Shown: positions 1 to 7,638 of the stretch, one piece after another
Layout: the number at the start of each line of letters is the position of its first letter
How positions within the stretch are numbered: the first letter of the stretch is position 1
Assembly: GCA_946497035.1 (NCBI GenBank)
Contig: CAMMIW010000018.1
Location: forward strand, 1 to 47,831
Source of the DNA: an uncultured Eubacteriaceae bacterium
GTDB taxonomy: Bacteria > Bacillota > Clostridia > Lachnospirales > CAG-274
Reading direction: 5' to 3'
Length of the DNA: 47,831 nucleotides
Translations under genes and position numbers: made by a program
The notes under the pieces: generated by a model
The model's database searches: none
Told to the model about the DNA's origin: nothing
What the model saw: the letters and a program-made list of their open reading frames with translations, nothing else

Positions 1-93
1 ATACAAAAACAATCAAATTTACAGAATGTTAAAGCTAAAATTAAACAAGATTATATTTACAAACCATTACAAAAAATAGATGAAAAAAACTAA
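1..93 (+). CDS. 3' end of a gene upstream of virD4 (partial)
   Basis: The first 93 bases are open in frame 1 and end with TAA at 91-93, overlapping the virD4 start by 14 bases. The visible tail is Lys/Gln-rich and ends in KPLQKIDEKN. In Tn1549-type elements a PcfB/DUF3801 protein often precedes VirD4, so this could be its C-terminus, but too little is visible to recognise a family. The overlap suggests translational coupling, and virD4 has no good Shine-Dalgarno sequence of its own. Confidence 0.45.
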   Translation: MQKQSNLQNVKAKIKQDYIYKPLQKIDEKN

Positions 94-1867
94 TATAAAA
101 TTAAAAGTAAAGGAGAAAGAAAACTATGCAAAAGAAATGGCTATTGAATTTAAGAATAAGATGTTAAAAATTAAATTCTTAAAAAATATTTTAAGTAAGG
201 AGGATAAAGAAAGTAGTTTATTAAAAGAAGGTGGAATTGTAATAGGAATGACAAAGGAGGACGATAAGGAAAAAATACATTATATAAAAGATGATGTACA
301 TACTCTTGTAGTTGGAGCTACTAGAAGTGGTAAATCAAGATGTTTAGTTATACCAAGTATTTGTACCATAGGACTATCAGGTGAAAGTATGGTTATATCA
401 GACCCTAAAGGAGAGTTATTTCAATATACAAATGAATATTTAAAAAGTTTAGGTTATGAAGTTATTTGTCTTGATTATAAAAATCCTAATAAAAGTACAA
501 GATATAATCTTTTACAGCCAGTTATAGATGCAGTAAATAATAATGATATGGAGAAAGCTGAAATGTATGCGTGGGATATAACTAATATACTTGTTGGGGA
601 CAATATTTCTAATGAAAAAATATGGGAAAATGGGGAAAAATCAGTTATATGTGTAGCTATATTAAGTGTTGTTATAAATAATTTAAGTAATTATTTAGAG
701 CCTAATCCTAATTTACAAAATTTAACTAATGTATATTGGTTTATTGCAGAAATGAATAAAAAAATAGAAGACAAATATCCTATTGAATTATTTATTAAGG
801 AATTACCAGCAAATCATCCAGCTAGAGCATTATTATCTATATCAGAAATAGCTCCAAGTAGAACAAGGGGGAGCTTTTTCACATCAGCTTTAACTACATT
901 AAAGTTATTTACAAGTAAATCTATATATAACATAACTAATACAAGTGATTGTAAACTTGAAGATATAGGAAGAAAAAAACAAGCAATATTTTTTATATTA
1001 CCAGATGAGAAAACTACATATTATCAAATAGCAAGTTTAGTTGTATCACAATTATATGAATTATTAGTAAGACAAGCAGATGAACGAGGAGGACGACTTA
1101 AAAATAGAGTAAATTTTATATTAGATGAGTTTGGTAACTTTGTAAAAATAAGTGATTTTACTAATAAATTAACTGTTGCTGGTGGACGAGGTATGCGTTT
1201 TAATCTATTTTTACAATCTTTTGAACAGTTAGATATGAAATATGGTAAAGAAGAAAGTCATATAATAAAATCTAACTGTCAAAATTGGGTGTATTTACAA
1301 GCAGATGATGATGAAACATTACAGTCCATTTGTAATAAGCTAGGAAAATATACAACAAGTGCTTATCAATTATCTAGTAATCACGCAAAATTTACAAATC
1401 CTAGCTCCTCACACAGTTTAAGCCTTGTATCAAGAGAATTACTTACAACAGGTGAAATAAGAAGAATAAACAGACCATATCAAATAGTTATGGGAAGAAA
1501 TTTTCCTTGTATGTCTATATCAGACGATTTAAGTAAATGGCATTTTAATATTATGTGTGGACTTGGTGGTAAAGAGCATAATAGGTTAATAAGACAAAAA
1601 CGAGAAAATGAAAGAGAAGATATAAAACTTAATAAAGATATAGAATTATGGGATATATGGGACGTTTATAAATTTAAAATAGAAAATCCAGAATTAGTAA
1701 GGAGTGATATAAGTGAAGAAAATGAAAATCCACCTAAAAATACTAATGGTATCAATAATGATAATGATATTAAAAGTAAGGAAAATACTTTTAAAGAAGA
1801 AAGTAAAAAGGAAAATAGTGAAAAGATAAAAAATCAAAATCAATTTTTTAGACTTAAAAAGGAGTGA
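80..1867 (+). CDS. virD4: VirD4/TraG type IV coupling protein
   Basis: This 595-residue ATPase is the type IV coupling protein, which brings the relaxase-DNA complex to the secretion channel at the membrane. Walker A is GATRSGKSR (about residues 79-87) and Walker B is FILDEFGNF (about 345-353). VISDPKGEL and the GGRGMRFNLFLQS block are typical of the TraG/VirD4 family. Unlike classical VirD4, no N-terminal membrane anchor is obvious, as in the shorter PcfC/TraG-type proteins of some Gram-positive elements. The last 60 residues are charged and low in complexity. The start is weakly supported because no strong ribosome site precedes it; coupling to the overlapping upstream frame is the likely explanation. 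It heads a row of conjugation genes. Confidence 0.93.
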   Translation: MKKTNIKLKVKEKENYAKEMAIEFKNKMLKIKFLKNILSKEDKESSLLKEGGIVIGMTKEDDKEKIHYIKDDVHTLVVGATRSGKSRCLVIPSICTIGLSGESMVISDPKGELFQYTNEYLKSLGYEVICLDYKNPNKSTRYNLLQPVIDAVNNNDMEKAEMYAWDITNILVGDNISNEKIWENGEKSVICVAILSVVINNLSNYLEPNPNLQNLTNVYWFIAEMNKKIEDKYPIELFIKELPANHPARALLSISEIAPSRTRGSFFTSALTTLKLFTSKSIYNITNTSDCKLEDIGRKKQAIFFILPDEKTTYYQIASLVVSQLYELLVRQADERGGRLKNRVNFILDEFGNFVKISDFTNKLTVAGGRGMRFNLFLQSFEQLDMKYGKEESHIIKSNCQNWVYLQADDDETLQSICNKLGKYTTSAYQLSSNHAKFTNPSSSHSLSLVSRELLTTGEIRRINRPYQIVMGRNFPCMSISDDLSKWHFNIMCGLGGKEHNRLIRQKRENEREDIKLNKDIELWDIWDVYKFKIENPELVRSDISEENENPPKNTNGINNDNDIKSKENTFKEESKKENSEKIKNQNQFFRLKKE

Positions 1868-1904
1868 TTATTTAATGAAAATAAAATAAATGGAGGGACT
1901 ATTA

Positions 1905-2027
1905 ATGAGAAAAATTAAAATATACTTAAAGCTAATTAGTTTAACAATAAAAATGTTAATGCTTCAAATAGAAAAAATGATATTTATATCAAAAATGAAA
2001 ATTATGAAAATTTTTAAAAAGAAATAA
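1905..2027 (+). CDS. small basic protein between VirD4 and the pilin-like protein
   Basis: This 40-residue frame begins with ATG eight bases after GGAGG (1892-1896) and encodes a very basic, hydrophobic peptide (starts MRKIKIYLKLI, ends FKKK). Tn1549-like elements often carry a short basic protein at this position (DUF6133-type), so position and composition support a real gene. Function is unknown. A membrane- or DNA-associated role in transfer would be inference. Confidence 0.5.
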   Translation: MRKIKIYLKLISLTIKMLMLQIEKMIFISKMKIMKIFKKK

Positions 2028-2051
2028 AAAATTAGAAAGGAATAAATTTAT

Positions 2052-2387
2052 ATGTTAAAAAAAATAATAAATTTTATTAGAGTAACACTATCAAGTAGTT
2101 TACTTATTTTTTTTGTATTTTTAAATAAAATATATGCAAGTAATATAGCTAGTAGTCAATTAGCAACAGGGTTAGATAAGTTACTAAAAGATTTAACTAG
2201 CTGGGCATATAAAGTAATACCAACAATAGGGACAGTTTTAGTAATATACTTTTTTATAAGACGAGGTTCAGCAGATGAAATGGATATAAAAAAGTGGGAC
2301 AATAGAATTAAAACTTGTGTAATATCTTCAGTTGGTGCAGTTTTAGGAGCAGTAATAATTGATTTAGCTATTGGTTACTTTCAGTAA
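2052..2387 (+). CDS. VirB2/TrbC-like small membrane protein (Maff2 position)
   Basis: This 111-residue protein has an N-terminal hydrophobic segment resembling a signal sequence (about 10-30, ending YAS) and two further membrane segments (about 55-70 and 90-108) separated by a short charged loop. That layout matches pilin-like VirB2/TrbC proteins and the Maff2 family found just downstream of VirD4 in clostridial conjugative elements. It probably forms part of the membrane channel. It has its own ribosome site (GAAAGGA, 2035-2041). The family call rests on topology and position more than on motifs. Confidence 0.6.
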   Translation: MLKKIINFIRVTLSSSLLIFFVFLNKIYASNIASSQLATGLDKLLKDLTSWAYKVIPTIGTVLVIYFFIRRGSADEMDIKKWDNRIKTCVISSVGAVLGAVIIDLAIGYFQ

Positions 2388-2469
2388 AATATTTGTAACT
2401 TGTATTTTGTAATATAATATGTTATTATAGTAAATAGTTAAATAAATTTTATATAAAGGAGAATAATTA

Positions 2470-3225
2470 GTGGGAAAAGAAATATTGAATTATTATGGAA
2501 ATTTATGTACTGAAATGTACGAATTACTTCATCCAACTGCTCCTACTGATGAACTTAATTTTTATCTTTCATATGTAGAAAATAAAAAGGAGTTTAAAAT
2601 ATTAGAACCTCTTTGTGGAAGTGGAAGATTTTTAATACCATTTATGGAAAAAGGATATGATATAAAAGGTATGGATTTGTCAAAGGAAATGTTAGATAAG
2701 TTATTATTAAAAAGAAAAAATGCAAATGTTTGTTGTTGCTCAATAGAAGAATATAAAACAGAAGAAAAATTTGATTATATATTTATATCTTCTGGTTCTA
2801 TGTCTTTATTTACTGATATTAACATATGTAAAGAAGTATTATCAAAAATTAAAAACTTATTATCATTAAATGGCAAGTTTGTATTTGCAGTAGATACAAC
2901 TAAAACAGCAAATGTTAATAATGATACATATAATGAAAATATTAGTGTAATTACAAAAGAAGGTTATTGTATTAAATTAAAATCAAAAGATTATTATGAT
3001 GAAAAAAATCAAATACAATATTCTCCAAGTATATATGAACTTTATAATGGTGAAAATTTATTAAAATCTGAAACTATGAATTTTCAATTAAAATTATACA
3101 ATTTAGGAGAAATGGAAGAAATATTAAAAAGTATTGGATTTAATAATGTTTTAACATATTGTAATTTTAATAAAGATATAGCAAAAGATAATAATAATGA
3201 AATTTTATTATATGAATGTTGGTAA
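2470..3225 (+). CDS. class I SAM-dependent methyltransferase (cargo)
   Basis: This 251-residue methyltransferase has a GTG start seven bases after AAAGGAG. Motif I is ILEPLCGSGRFLIPF (about 44-58), followed by the acidic GMDLS at the end of strand 2 and the usual strand-4 region FDYIFISSGS. It belongs to the broad class I Rossmann family; the substrate cannot be told. It lies inside the conjugation gene row but has its own leader and a strong terminator behind it, so it behaves as an inserted cargo cassette. It has no DPPY or NPPY motif, so a small-molecule or protein/RNA substrate is more likely than DNA adenine. Confidence 0.75.
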   Translation: MGKEILNYYGNLCTEMYELLHPTAPTDELNFYLSYVENKKEFKILEPLCGSGRFLIPFMEKGYDIKGMDLSKEMLDKLLLKRKNANVCCCSIEEYKTEEKFDYIFISSGSMSLFTDINICKEVLSKIKNLLSLNGKFVFAVDTTKTANVNNDTYNENISVITKEGYCIKLKSKDYYDEKNQIQYSPSIYELYNGENLLKSETMNFQLKLYNLGEMEEILKSIGFNNVLTYCNFNKDIAKDNNNEILLYECW

Positions 3226-3245
3226 TTAATTTAATAATAAAGTAT

Positions 3246-3288
3246 AAAATAAGGAAAGAATAATTTAAAATTATTCTTTCCTTATTTT
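3246..3288 (+). terminator. intrinsic terminator after the methyltransferase
   Basis: A perfect 19-base-pair inverted repeat (3246-3264 with 3270-3288) surrounds a 5-base loop and ends in a T-run. The A-rich left arm could also end transcription on the minus strand. It isolates the methyltransferase from the SpoVG-like gene downstream. Confidence 0.85.
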
Positions 3289-3312
3289 AATAACTTAAAA
3301 GGAGTGATAAGT

Positions 3313-3588
3313 ATGAACTTTAGAGTAAATATAAATCAAACATTTAAAAGTGGAAACTTAAAAGCATTTGCCACCCTTATAATAGAAGATAAAATATATA
3401 TAACAGGTTTTAAAGTAATAGAAAAAGATGGAAAGTTGTATGCTTTTTATGGTAGAAGAAAAGACAAACAAGGAAAAAATAAAGATATATATTTTATAAC
3501 AGATAAAGATTTAAGACAGAAAATATATAGAGCAATATTAGTTGAATATCAAATATATAAAAATTTTTATAAGGTAAATAGGTATTAA
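3313..3588 (+). CDS. SpoVG-like (septation regulator family) protein
   Basis: This 91-residue protein resembles SpoVG, a small RNA/DNA-binding regulator. The typical blocks are visible: GNLKAFATLIIEDKIYITGFKV, then DGKLYAFYGRRKDKQGK and KDIYFITD, matching the family's KA.A.I..D..VV..I.VIEG..G.F..MP. pattern. Mobile elements of Clostridia often carry such a copy. The ATG at 3313 is preferred over the GTG at 3304 because GGAG (3301-3304) overlaps the GTG and sits eight bases before the ATG. It ends one base before the VirB6-like gene, so the two are likely co-transcribed. Its target here is unknown. Confidence 0.75.
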   Translation: MNFRVNINQTFKSGNLKAFATLIIEDKIYITGFKVIEKDGKLYAFYGRRKDKQGKNKDIYFITDKDLRQKIYRAILVEYQIYKNFYKVNRY

Positions 3589-3589
3589 T

Positions 3590-4444
3590 ATGGACGTTAT
3601 ACTTTTAGGATTAATAGGTGTTGTATTAACAGGGAGCATAACATTAATAGATACTTTATTAGGAAGTGTTTTAAATATATGTTTATATGCTGATAAATAT
3701 ATGACAAGTGCTAGTGGTGGAAGTCTAGTAGATGGAATATTTGATGTTACACTAGGAACAGGCGTTTCATTAATAATATTAAAATTCTTAAAAAAAGGTT
3801 TTGAATGTTATGTGTTATGGACAGATGGGGACGCAGATTCAAAGCCTATTTTAATATTAACAAGATTTGCTCAAGCAATAATTATAGCAATATGTTTTCC
3901 TATACTATATACATTTATGGCAGAAGTAACTGAAGAAATAACAAATGAAATATTAAATATAGTAGGAGCAGATACTAATTATGATTGGCAAAATTGGGTA
4001 ACTAATATTTTATCTTTAGGACTTGTAAATGCAATTTTTGGCTTAATATTTATTATTTGTTATTTTATGTTGTACTTTCAATTTTTAATGAGAGGACTTG
4101 AAATACTTATTTTAAGAATAGGAATACCATTTGCTTGTGTTGGCTTATTAGATAATGATAAGGGAGTATTTAAGCCTTATATGAGTAAGTTTTTTCAATC
4201 AATGTTTGCAAGTATAATTCAAATAGGATTATGTAAATTAGGTATAGGACTTATGTTAAATATAGGTGTAAATATTAATATGTTTTGGGGAATAGCTTGT
4301 CTTGTACTAGCAATAAAGACACCAAGATTTTTAGCAGAGTTTTTAATACCAACAACTGGAGGAGGACTTGTAAATAATATTTATCATACAGGTAGACTTG
4401 TAGGAATGGCTAAAAGTTTAATAACTAAAAAAGGTGGAGGTTGA
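3590..4444 (+). CDS. VirB6/TrbL-like polytopic conjugation protein
   Basis: This 284-residue integral membrane protein has about six hydrophobic segments and conserved blocks such as GTGVSLIILKFLKKGFE and LMRGLEILILRIGIPFA, as in the VirB6/TrbL-like (CD0419-like) proteins of Tn1549-type elements. It is expected to form the inner-membrane part of the DNA channel. The ATG lies one base after the SpoVG-like stop, and its stop overlaps the next start (TTGA), pointing to a tightly coupled operon. Confidence 0.8.
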   Translation: MDVILLGLIGVVLTGSITLIDTLLGSVLNICLYADKYMTSASGGSLVDGIFDVTLGTGVSLIILKFLKKGFECYVLWTDGDADSKPILILTRFAQAIIIAICFPILYTFMAEVTEEITNEILNIVGADTNYDWQNWVTNILSLGLVNAIFGLIFIICYFMLYFQFLMRGLEILILRIGIPFACVGLLDNDKGVFKPYMSKFFQSMFASIIQIGLCKLGIGLMLNIGVNINMFWGIACLVLAIKTPRFLAEFLIPTTGGGLVNNIYHTGRLVGMAKSLITKKGGG

Positions 4445-4659
4445 TTAAAATAATAGATGAACTTTCAAAAATAATGATAGGCTTAATAAGAACAGGAGTT
4501 GTTTTAAGATTTACTATTTGTATGATAAGTATGCAAAAAGCTGATGATGAAATGGAAAGTATAAAAAAACGAATAGTAAATTTAATAGTTTTTTATATAA
4601 TAGCAGAAAGTATATTTCAATTAAGGGACATACTTTTTTTCTATTTTAACAATACATAA
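4441..4659 (+). CDS. small conjugation-associated membrane protein
   Basis: This 72-residue protein has two hydrophobic segments (about 10-28 and 47-68). Small proteins of this look (IDELSKIMIGLIRTGVV..) follow the VirB6-like gene in related elements. The TTG start overlaps the preceding stop by four bases. GGTGGAGG lies immediately before the TTG, which is unusually close, so initiation probably depends on coupling. Function unknown; probably part of the transfer apparatus. Confidence 0.65.
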   Translation: MIKIIDELSKIMIGLIRTGVVLRFTICMISMQKADDEMESIKKRIVNLIVFYIIAESIFQLRDILFFYFNNT

Positions 4660-4716
4660 AATTTCAATAATAGAATTTTATGTATTGTTATGAGTACCTA
4701 GTATTTTACTAGGTAC
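4648..4716 (+). terminator. two consecutive hairpins between the small membrane gene and prgI
   Basis: The first is a perfect 16-base-pair stem (4648-4663 with 4674-4689, 10-base loop) that includes the stop codon of the upstream gene. The second is a perfect 10-base-pair stem (4694-4703 with 4707-4716, loop TTT) containing GTACCTAGTA. Neither has a clear T-tail, so an mRNA processing or stability element, or an operator, is as likely as a terminator. Confidence 0.5.
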
Positions 4717-4756
4717 GAATATAACATTATATAGAATTTAATTTTAAGGAGAAAAT

Positions 4757-5077
4757 ATGCAAGAAACAAAAAAAGAAATAATGCTTTATATACCTATGGG
4801 GGTAAAATTAGAGCAAGAATTTTTTACTGGTTTTGGTAAAAAAGAGTTAATAAGAAGTATTATAACAATGGGTATAAGTTTTATTATATCTTTTCTAATA
4901 TATTTATTTAATACATCACAAAGTATTTTAATAGTTAGTTTATTATCTAGTATTTTTGGAAGTATTATGATATGTGTTAAAGACACACAAAACCAAAGTG
5001 TATTAGATTATATAATTAACATTATTAACTTTTATAAAGAACAACAAATATATAATTATGTTAGTAATTATTTTTAA
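4757..5077 (+). CDS. PrgI family conjugation protein (VirB3-like)
   Basis: This 106-residue protein begins with the short amphipathic block YIPMGVKLEQEFFTGFGKKE and has two close membrane segments (about 38-54 and 58-75), the pattern of PrgI family proteins (VirB3 counterparts). It normally precedes VirB4. Here the VirB4 genes are about 16 kb downstream, with toxin, surface-protein and other genes in between. The ribosome site is AAGGAG, spaced eight bases. Confidence 0.85.
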   Translation: MQETKKEIMLYIPMGVKLEQEFFTGFGKKELIRSIITMGISFIISFLIYLFNTSQSILIVSLLSSIFGSIMICVKDTQNQSVLDYIINIINFYKEQQIYNYVSNYF

Positions 5078-5106
5078 AATAAAAATATATAAAATGAGGT
5101 GTAAAT

Positions 5107-5679
5107 ATGAAATTTAATATAATATATGCAGACCCACCTTGAAGTTTTAAAACATACTCAAATAAAGGGAAAGGAAAAAGTGCTGAAAGATATTATAATA
5201 CTTTAAGCATAGAAGATATAAAAAAGATAGATGTATCAAGTATAGCAGAAGATAATTGTATTTTATTTTTATGGGTAACATTTCCTTTTTTAATAGAAGG
5301 ATTAGAAGTTATAAAAGATTGGGGATTTATATATAAAACAGTTGGTTTTTGTTGGGTTAAAAGGTATTCAAAACAAACAAATAAATATTTTTGGGGACTT
5401 GGATATTATACAAGAGCCAACGCAGAATTATGCTTAATAGCAACAAAAGGTAAAATTAAAAGAGTTAGTAATTCTGTTCATCAAATAATAGATACACCTA
5501 TTGAAAAACATAGTAAAAAGCCAGATATAGTAAGAGAAAAAATAGTTGAACTTGTAGGTAATTTGCCACGAGTAGAATTATTTGCAAGAGAAAAAGTAGA
5601 TGGTTGGGTATGTTTAGGAAATGAAATAGATGGACTTGATATAAATGAGGCAATAAAAAATATTAAAAATATTGACTAG
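5107..5679 (+). pseudogene. MT-A70-like DNA adenine methyltransferase with TGA in the DPPW motif
   Basis: The frame reads MKFNIIYADPP, then TGA (5140-5142), then continues for 178 codons to TAG at 5677-5679. The continuation matches MT-A70-type methyltransferases (YYNTLSIEDI.., FLWVTFPFL, GFCWVKR, GYYTRANAELCLIATKG, EKHSKKPDIVREKI, PRVELFAREK..GW.C.GNE). In this family the catalytic motif is DPPW, so the stop lies exactly at the Trp codon, one base from TGG. The ribosome site (GAGGTG) and the rest of the frame are intact, so the change is recent or tolerated. Tryptophan elsewhere is TGG and other genes end in TGA, so readthrough is not expected. Probably an inactive methyltransferase; no alternative start restores DPPW. 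Confidence 0.85.
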
Positions 5680-5699
5680 AAGACAAAAATTGATATAAT
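5672..5699 (+). promoter_or_regulatory. promoter of the Hol-Tox toxin mRNA
   Basis: TTGACT (5672-5677), a 16-base spacer and TATAAT (5694-5699) with an extended TG at 5691-5692. The -35 overlaps the last codons of the broken methyltransferase. Expected start near G5706, giving a leader of about 67 bases. Confidence 0.8.
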
Positions 5700-5736
5700 T
5701 ATTATGTAGGGTAACGGTTTGGAAGTTATGGTTTAG

Positions 5737-5764
5737 CCTTTCTACATATTAAGTAGAAAGGAGG
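5737..5764 (+). promoter_or_regulatory. hairpin hiding the toxin ribosome-binding site
   Basis: CCTTTCTAC (5737-5745) pairs perfectly with GTAGAAAGG (5753-5761) around a 7-base loop. The right arm contains the start of the Shine-Dalgarno AAAGGAGG (5757-5764). Sequestering the ribosome site in the full-length mRNA is a known control of type I toxins; that it operates here is inference from the fold. Confidence 0.7.
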
Positions 5765-5772
5765 TTGATAAT

Positions 5773-5862
5773 ATGGAAATTTCATTATATGAAGTTTTAT
5801 CCTTGTTATTTCAAGGTGGATTATTATTAATCGCCCTTTTAAATTACATAAATAAAAAGTAA
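5773..5862 (+). CDS. putative holin-like toxin (Hol-Tox, type I toxin)
   Basis: A 29-residue hydrophobic peptide, start MEISLYEVLSLLFQGG and end NYINKK, matches the putative holin-like toxin pattern (M.[ILV]YE.[LI]..M..FG..[LI]..LL..I...): one membrane segment with a basic tail. Such peptides damage the membrane when expressed without their antisense RNA. AAAGGAGG lies eight bases before the ATG, inside a hairpin. A consensus promoter precedes it and a convergent antisense transcript is predicted downstream. In the conjugation region it would act as an addiction module for the element. Confidence 0.8.
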   Translation: MEISLYEVLSLLFQGGLLLIALLNYINKK

Positions 5863-5865
5863 TTA

Positions 5866-5963
5866 AAAAGAAAAATACCATAAACTACTGCCAATAGCTT
5901 ATGGTGTTGGAAATCTGACAAACAATATAGGCTAGACTGTTTTAAACAGTTACCTTACTCTAC
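5866..5963 (-). ncRNA. antisense antitoxin RNA for the holin-like toxin
   Basis: A minus-strand promoter (5970-5997) would start RNA near 5963. About 60 bases later the RNA forms a hairpin (5877-5905) followed by a T-rich tail (5861-5876 on the plus strand), giving about 98 bases. It would be complementary to the toxin mRNA just past its stop codon, the arrangement of TxpA/RatA-type modules. A second palindrome (AACTG..CAGTT near 5933-5953) could provide a kissing loop. The RNA is predicted from promoter, fold and terminator only. Confidence 0.7.
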
Positions 5964-5969
5964 ATAAAT

Positions 5970-5997
5970 ATTATAAAACATTTAAAAATAATTGTAA
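5970..5997 (-). promoter_or_regulatory. promoter of the antitoxin RNA
   Basis: On the minus strand TTACAA (5997-5992), a 16-base spacer and TATAAT (5975-5970). The expected first transcribed bases GTAGAGTAA closely match GTAGGGTAA at the predicted toxin mRNA start. Confidence 0.7.
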
Positions 5998-6057
5998 AGG
6001 GTATATTTTATAAATATATTCTTTTTTTATGTTTAAATTTAAAGGAGGTGGTAAAAA

Positions 6058-7311
6058 GTGCTTATATATATAACAAGTGGAGCAAATGAAAATATATTTG
6101 ACAAAATATGTGATAAAAATAATATACATCTAACTAAATTTAAAAATGTTTTAAACTTAAATAATTTTTATTCAAAAAATAATTTTGAAAATTGTAAAAT
6201 ATTAGCAGTAGACTTATCTATTATAGGCAATACAGATGATGAAATATTAGAGTTTTTCTTAAAGTTTAGACAACTATATGATGCTAAAATAGTAATTGTT
6301 GCAATAGGCAGAAAAGTTGGGGATATGCTATTATCAAAATTAGTTTCAGAAAGTATATTTAATTTTATAATAAGTGAAGATACTTTTTTACAAAAGGAAG
6401 AAATAAAAAAGTGTATTTTAGGTAATAATCAATATAAAGATTGTGTTAAATTTAAGGTTGTAGAACAAACACAAAATAAAGAAAATAGTAATAAATTAAA
6501 TGTTATTAAAGGCTTTTTAGGTAAAATAAATAAATCTAAAATAGAAAATGAATTGCCTAAAAATGAAGAATTATCAAATATTAATAATGATATTAAAGAA
6601 GATAATAAAAAAGAAACTGAAAAACAAGAAGATAAACAACCAGTAAAGCCTCAAATAATAGAAAAAGTTATTGAAAGAGAAAAAGTAGTTGAAAAAAAGA
6701 TTATAGTAAGACCTAAAATAAATACAAATAAATTAAAAATAGCAATTTGTGGTACTTGTTCAAGAATGGGAACAACAACACAAGCCTTTTTAATTGCAAA
6801 TTATTTAGTAAAATATAAATTTAATACTTGTTATATAGAAGCTAATGGAAAAAATAGTTTAAGTAATATAAAAAATTTTTATGAAGTTTCTGTTGATGAC
6901 AAAAATAAAAAAATAAGTTATAAAGGATTAGACATTTTTGCTAATATAACACTTGAAGATTTACCTAATATATTAAGTATGAATTATGAAGTATTTGTAT
7001 TTGATTATGGAGAATTTTTGAACACATTTGAAGAAAGTTTTGCAAGTGCTGATATAAGAATAGTTGTATCTGGTGCAAAATTTTGGGAAGAAAAATATAT
7101 AAGAAATGTATTTAAGATTTGTAACACATATAAAGATATAAATTTTATATTTAATTTTGTAGATGAAGATGAACAAGAGTTTGTACTAAAAAATATGGAG
7201 GGGTTGAAAGTTTACTTTTCAGAATATTGTCCTAATATATTTAAAGTTTATAATGAAAAAATATATAAAGATATTTTAAAAAATTACTTATCTTTTAATA
7301 AAGTAACTTAA
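6058..7311 (+). CDS. ParA/CpaE-like P-loop protein of the conjugation cluster
   Basis: This 417-residue protein has a receiver-like or otherwise globular N-terminus (1-125), a Lys/Glu-rich linker (about 140-220, with EKVIEREKVVEKKIIVRPK) and a C-terminal MinD/ParA-like P-loop domain beginning KLKIAICGTCSRMGTTTQAF. The P-loop is divergent: CGTCSRMGTTT replaces the KGGxGKTT form. The second acidic segment is VFVFDYGEF. Proteins of this shape accompany clostridial ICE transfer genes and resemble CpaE, which places secretion machinery. GTG start with GGAGGTGG 7 bases upstream. Likely a T4SS-associated ATPase; exact role unknown. Confidence 0.65.
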   Translation: MLIYITSGANENIFDKICDKNNIHLTKFKNVLNLNNFYSKNNFENCKILAVDLSIIGNTDDEILEFFLKFRQLYDAKIVIVAIGRKVGDMLLSKLVSESIFNFIISEDTFLQKEEIKKCILGNNQYKDCVKFKVVEQTQNKENSNKLNVIKGFLGKINKSKIENELPKNEELSNINNDIKEDNKKETEKQEDKQPVKPQIIEKVIEREKVVEKKIIVRPKINTNKLKIAICGTCSRMGTTTQAFLIANYLVKYKFNTCYIEANGKNSLSNIKNFYEVSVDDKNKKISYKGLDIFANITLEDLPNILSMNYEVFVFDYGEFLNTFEESFASADIRIVVSGAKFWEEKYIRNVFKICNTYKDINFIFNFVDEDEQEFVLKNMEGLKVYFSEYCPNIFKVYNEKIYKDILKNYLSFNKVT

Positions 7312-7324
7312 CAGGAGGCTAAAA

Positions 7325-7624
7325 GTGAGTACATTTTATAATAAATTTAAAGAAGAAGAAAGAAAGGAGCAAGAAAAACTAAAGGAACAAGAATTATTAC
7401 AACAACAGTTATTACAACAAAAACTTAATAATAATAATCAACCAGTAATAATACAAGATAAAAGCACTATTAAAAGTTTAAAATTTTTAATAAGTGCTTT
7501 TTTTATTTTTACAAAAGGCTTATTTTATTTAGGTATAACTATATTTTCTAGTATAGGATTAACTGTTTTACTAAATGAAAGTTTAAGGAGTGCTTTTATT
7601 GACTTTATAAAATCAGTTATATGA
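7325..7624 (+). CDS. coiled-coil plus single-membrane-segment protein
   Basis: This 99-residue protein has a strongly charged Lys/Glu/Gln coiled coil (about 5-40) followed by a hydrophobic region (about 50-85) with one or two membrane passes. GTG start after CAGGAGG, 13 bases behind the P-loop gene. Its end overlaps a possible ATG of the next gene (ATGA). Not recognised; co-transcription suggests a structural part of the transfer complex. Confidence 0.6.
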   Translation: MSTFYNKFKEEERKEQEKLKEQELLQQQLLQQKLNNNNQPVIIQDKSTIKSLKFLISAFFIFTKGLFYLGITIFSSIGLTVLLNESLRSAFIDFIKSVI

Positions 7625-7638
7625 AAGGGTGTGATAAG

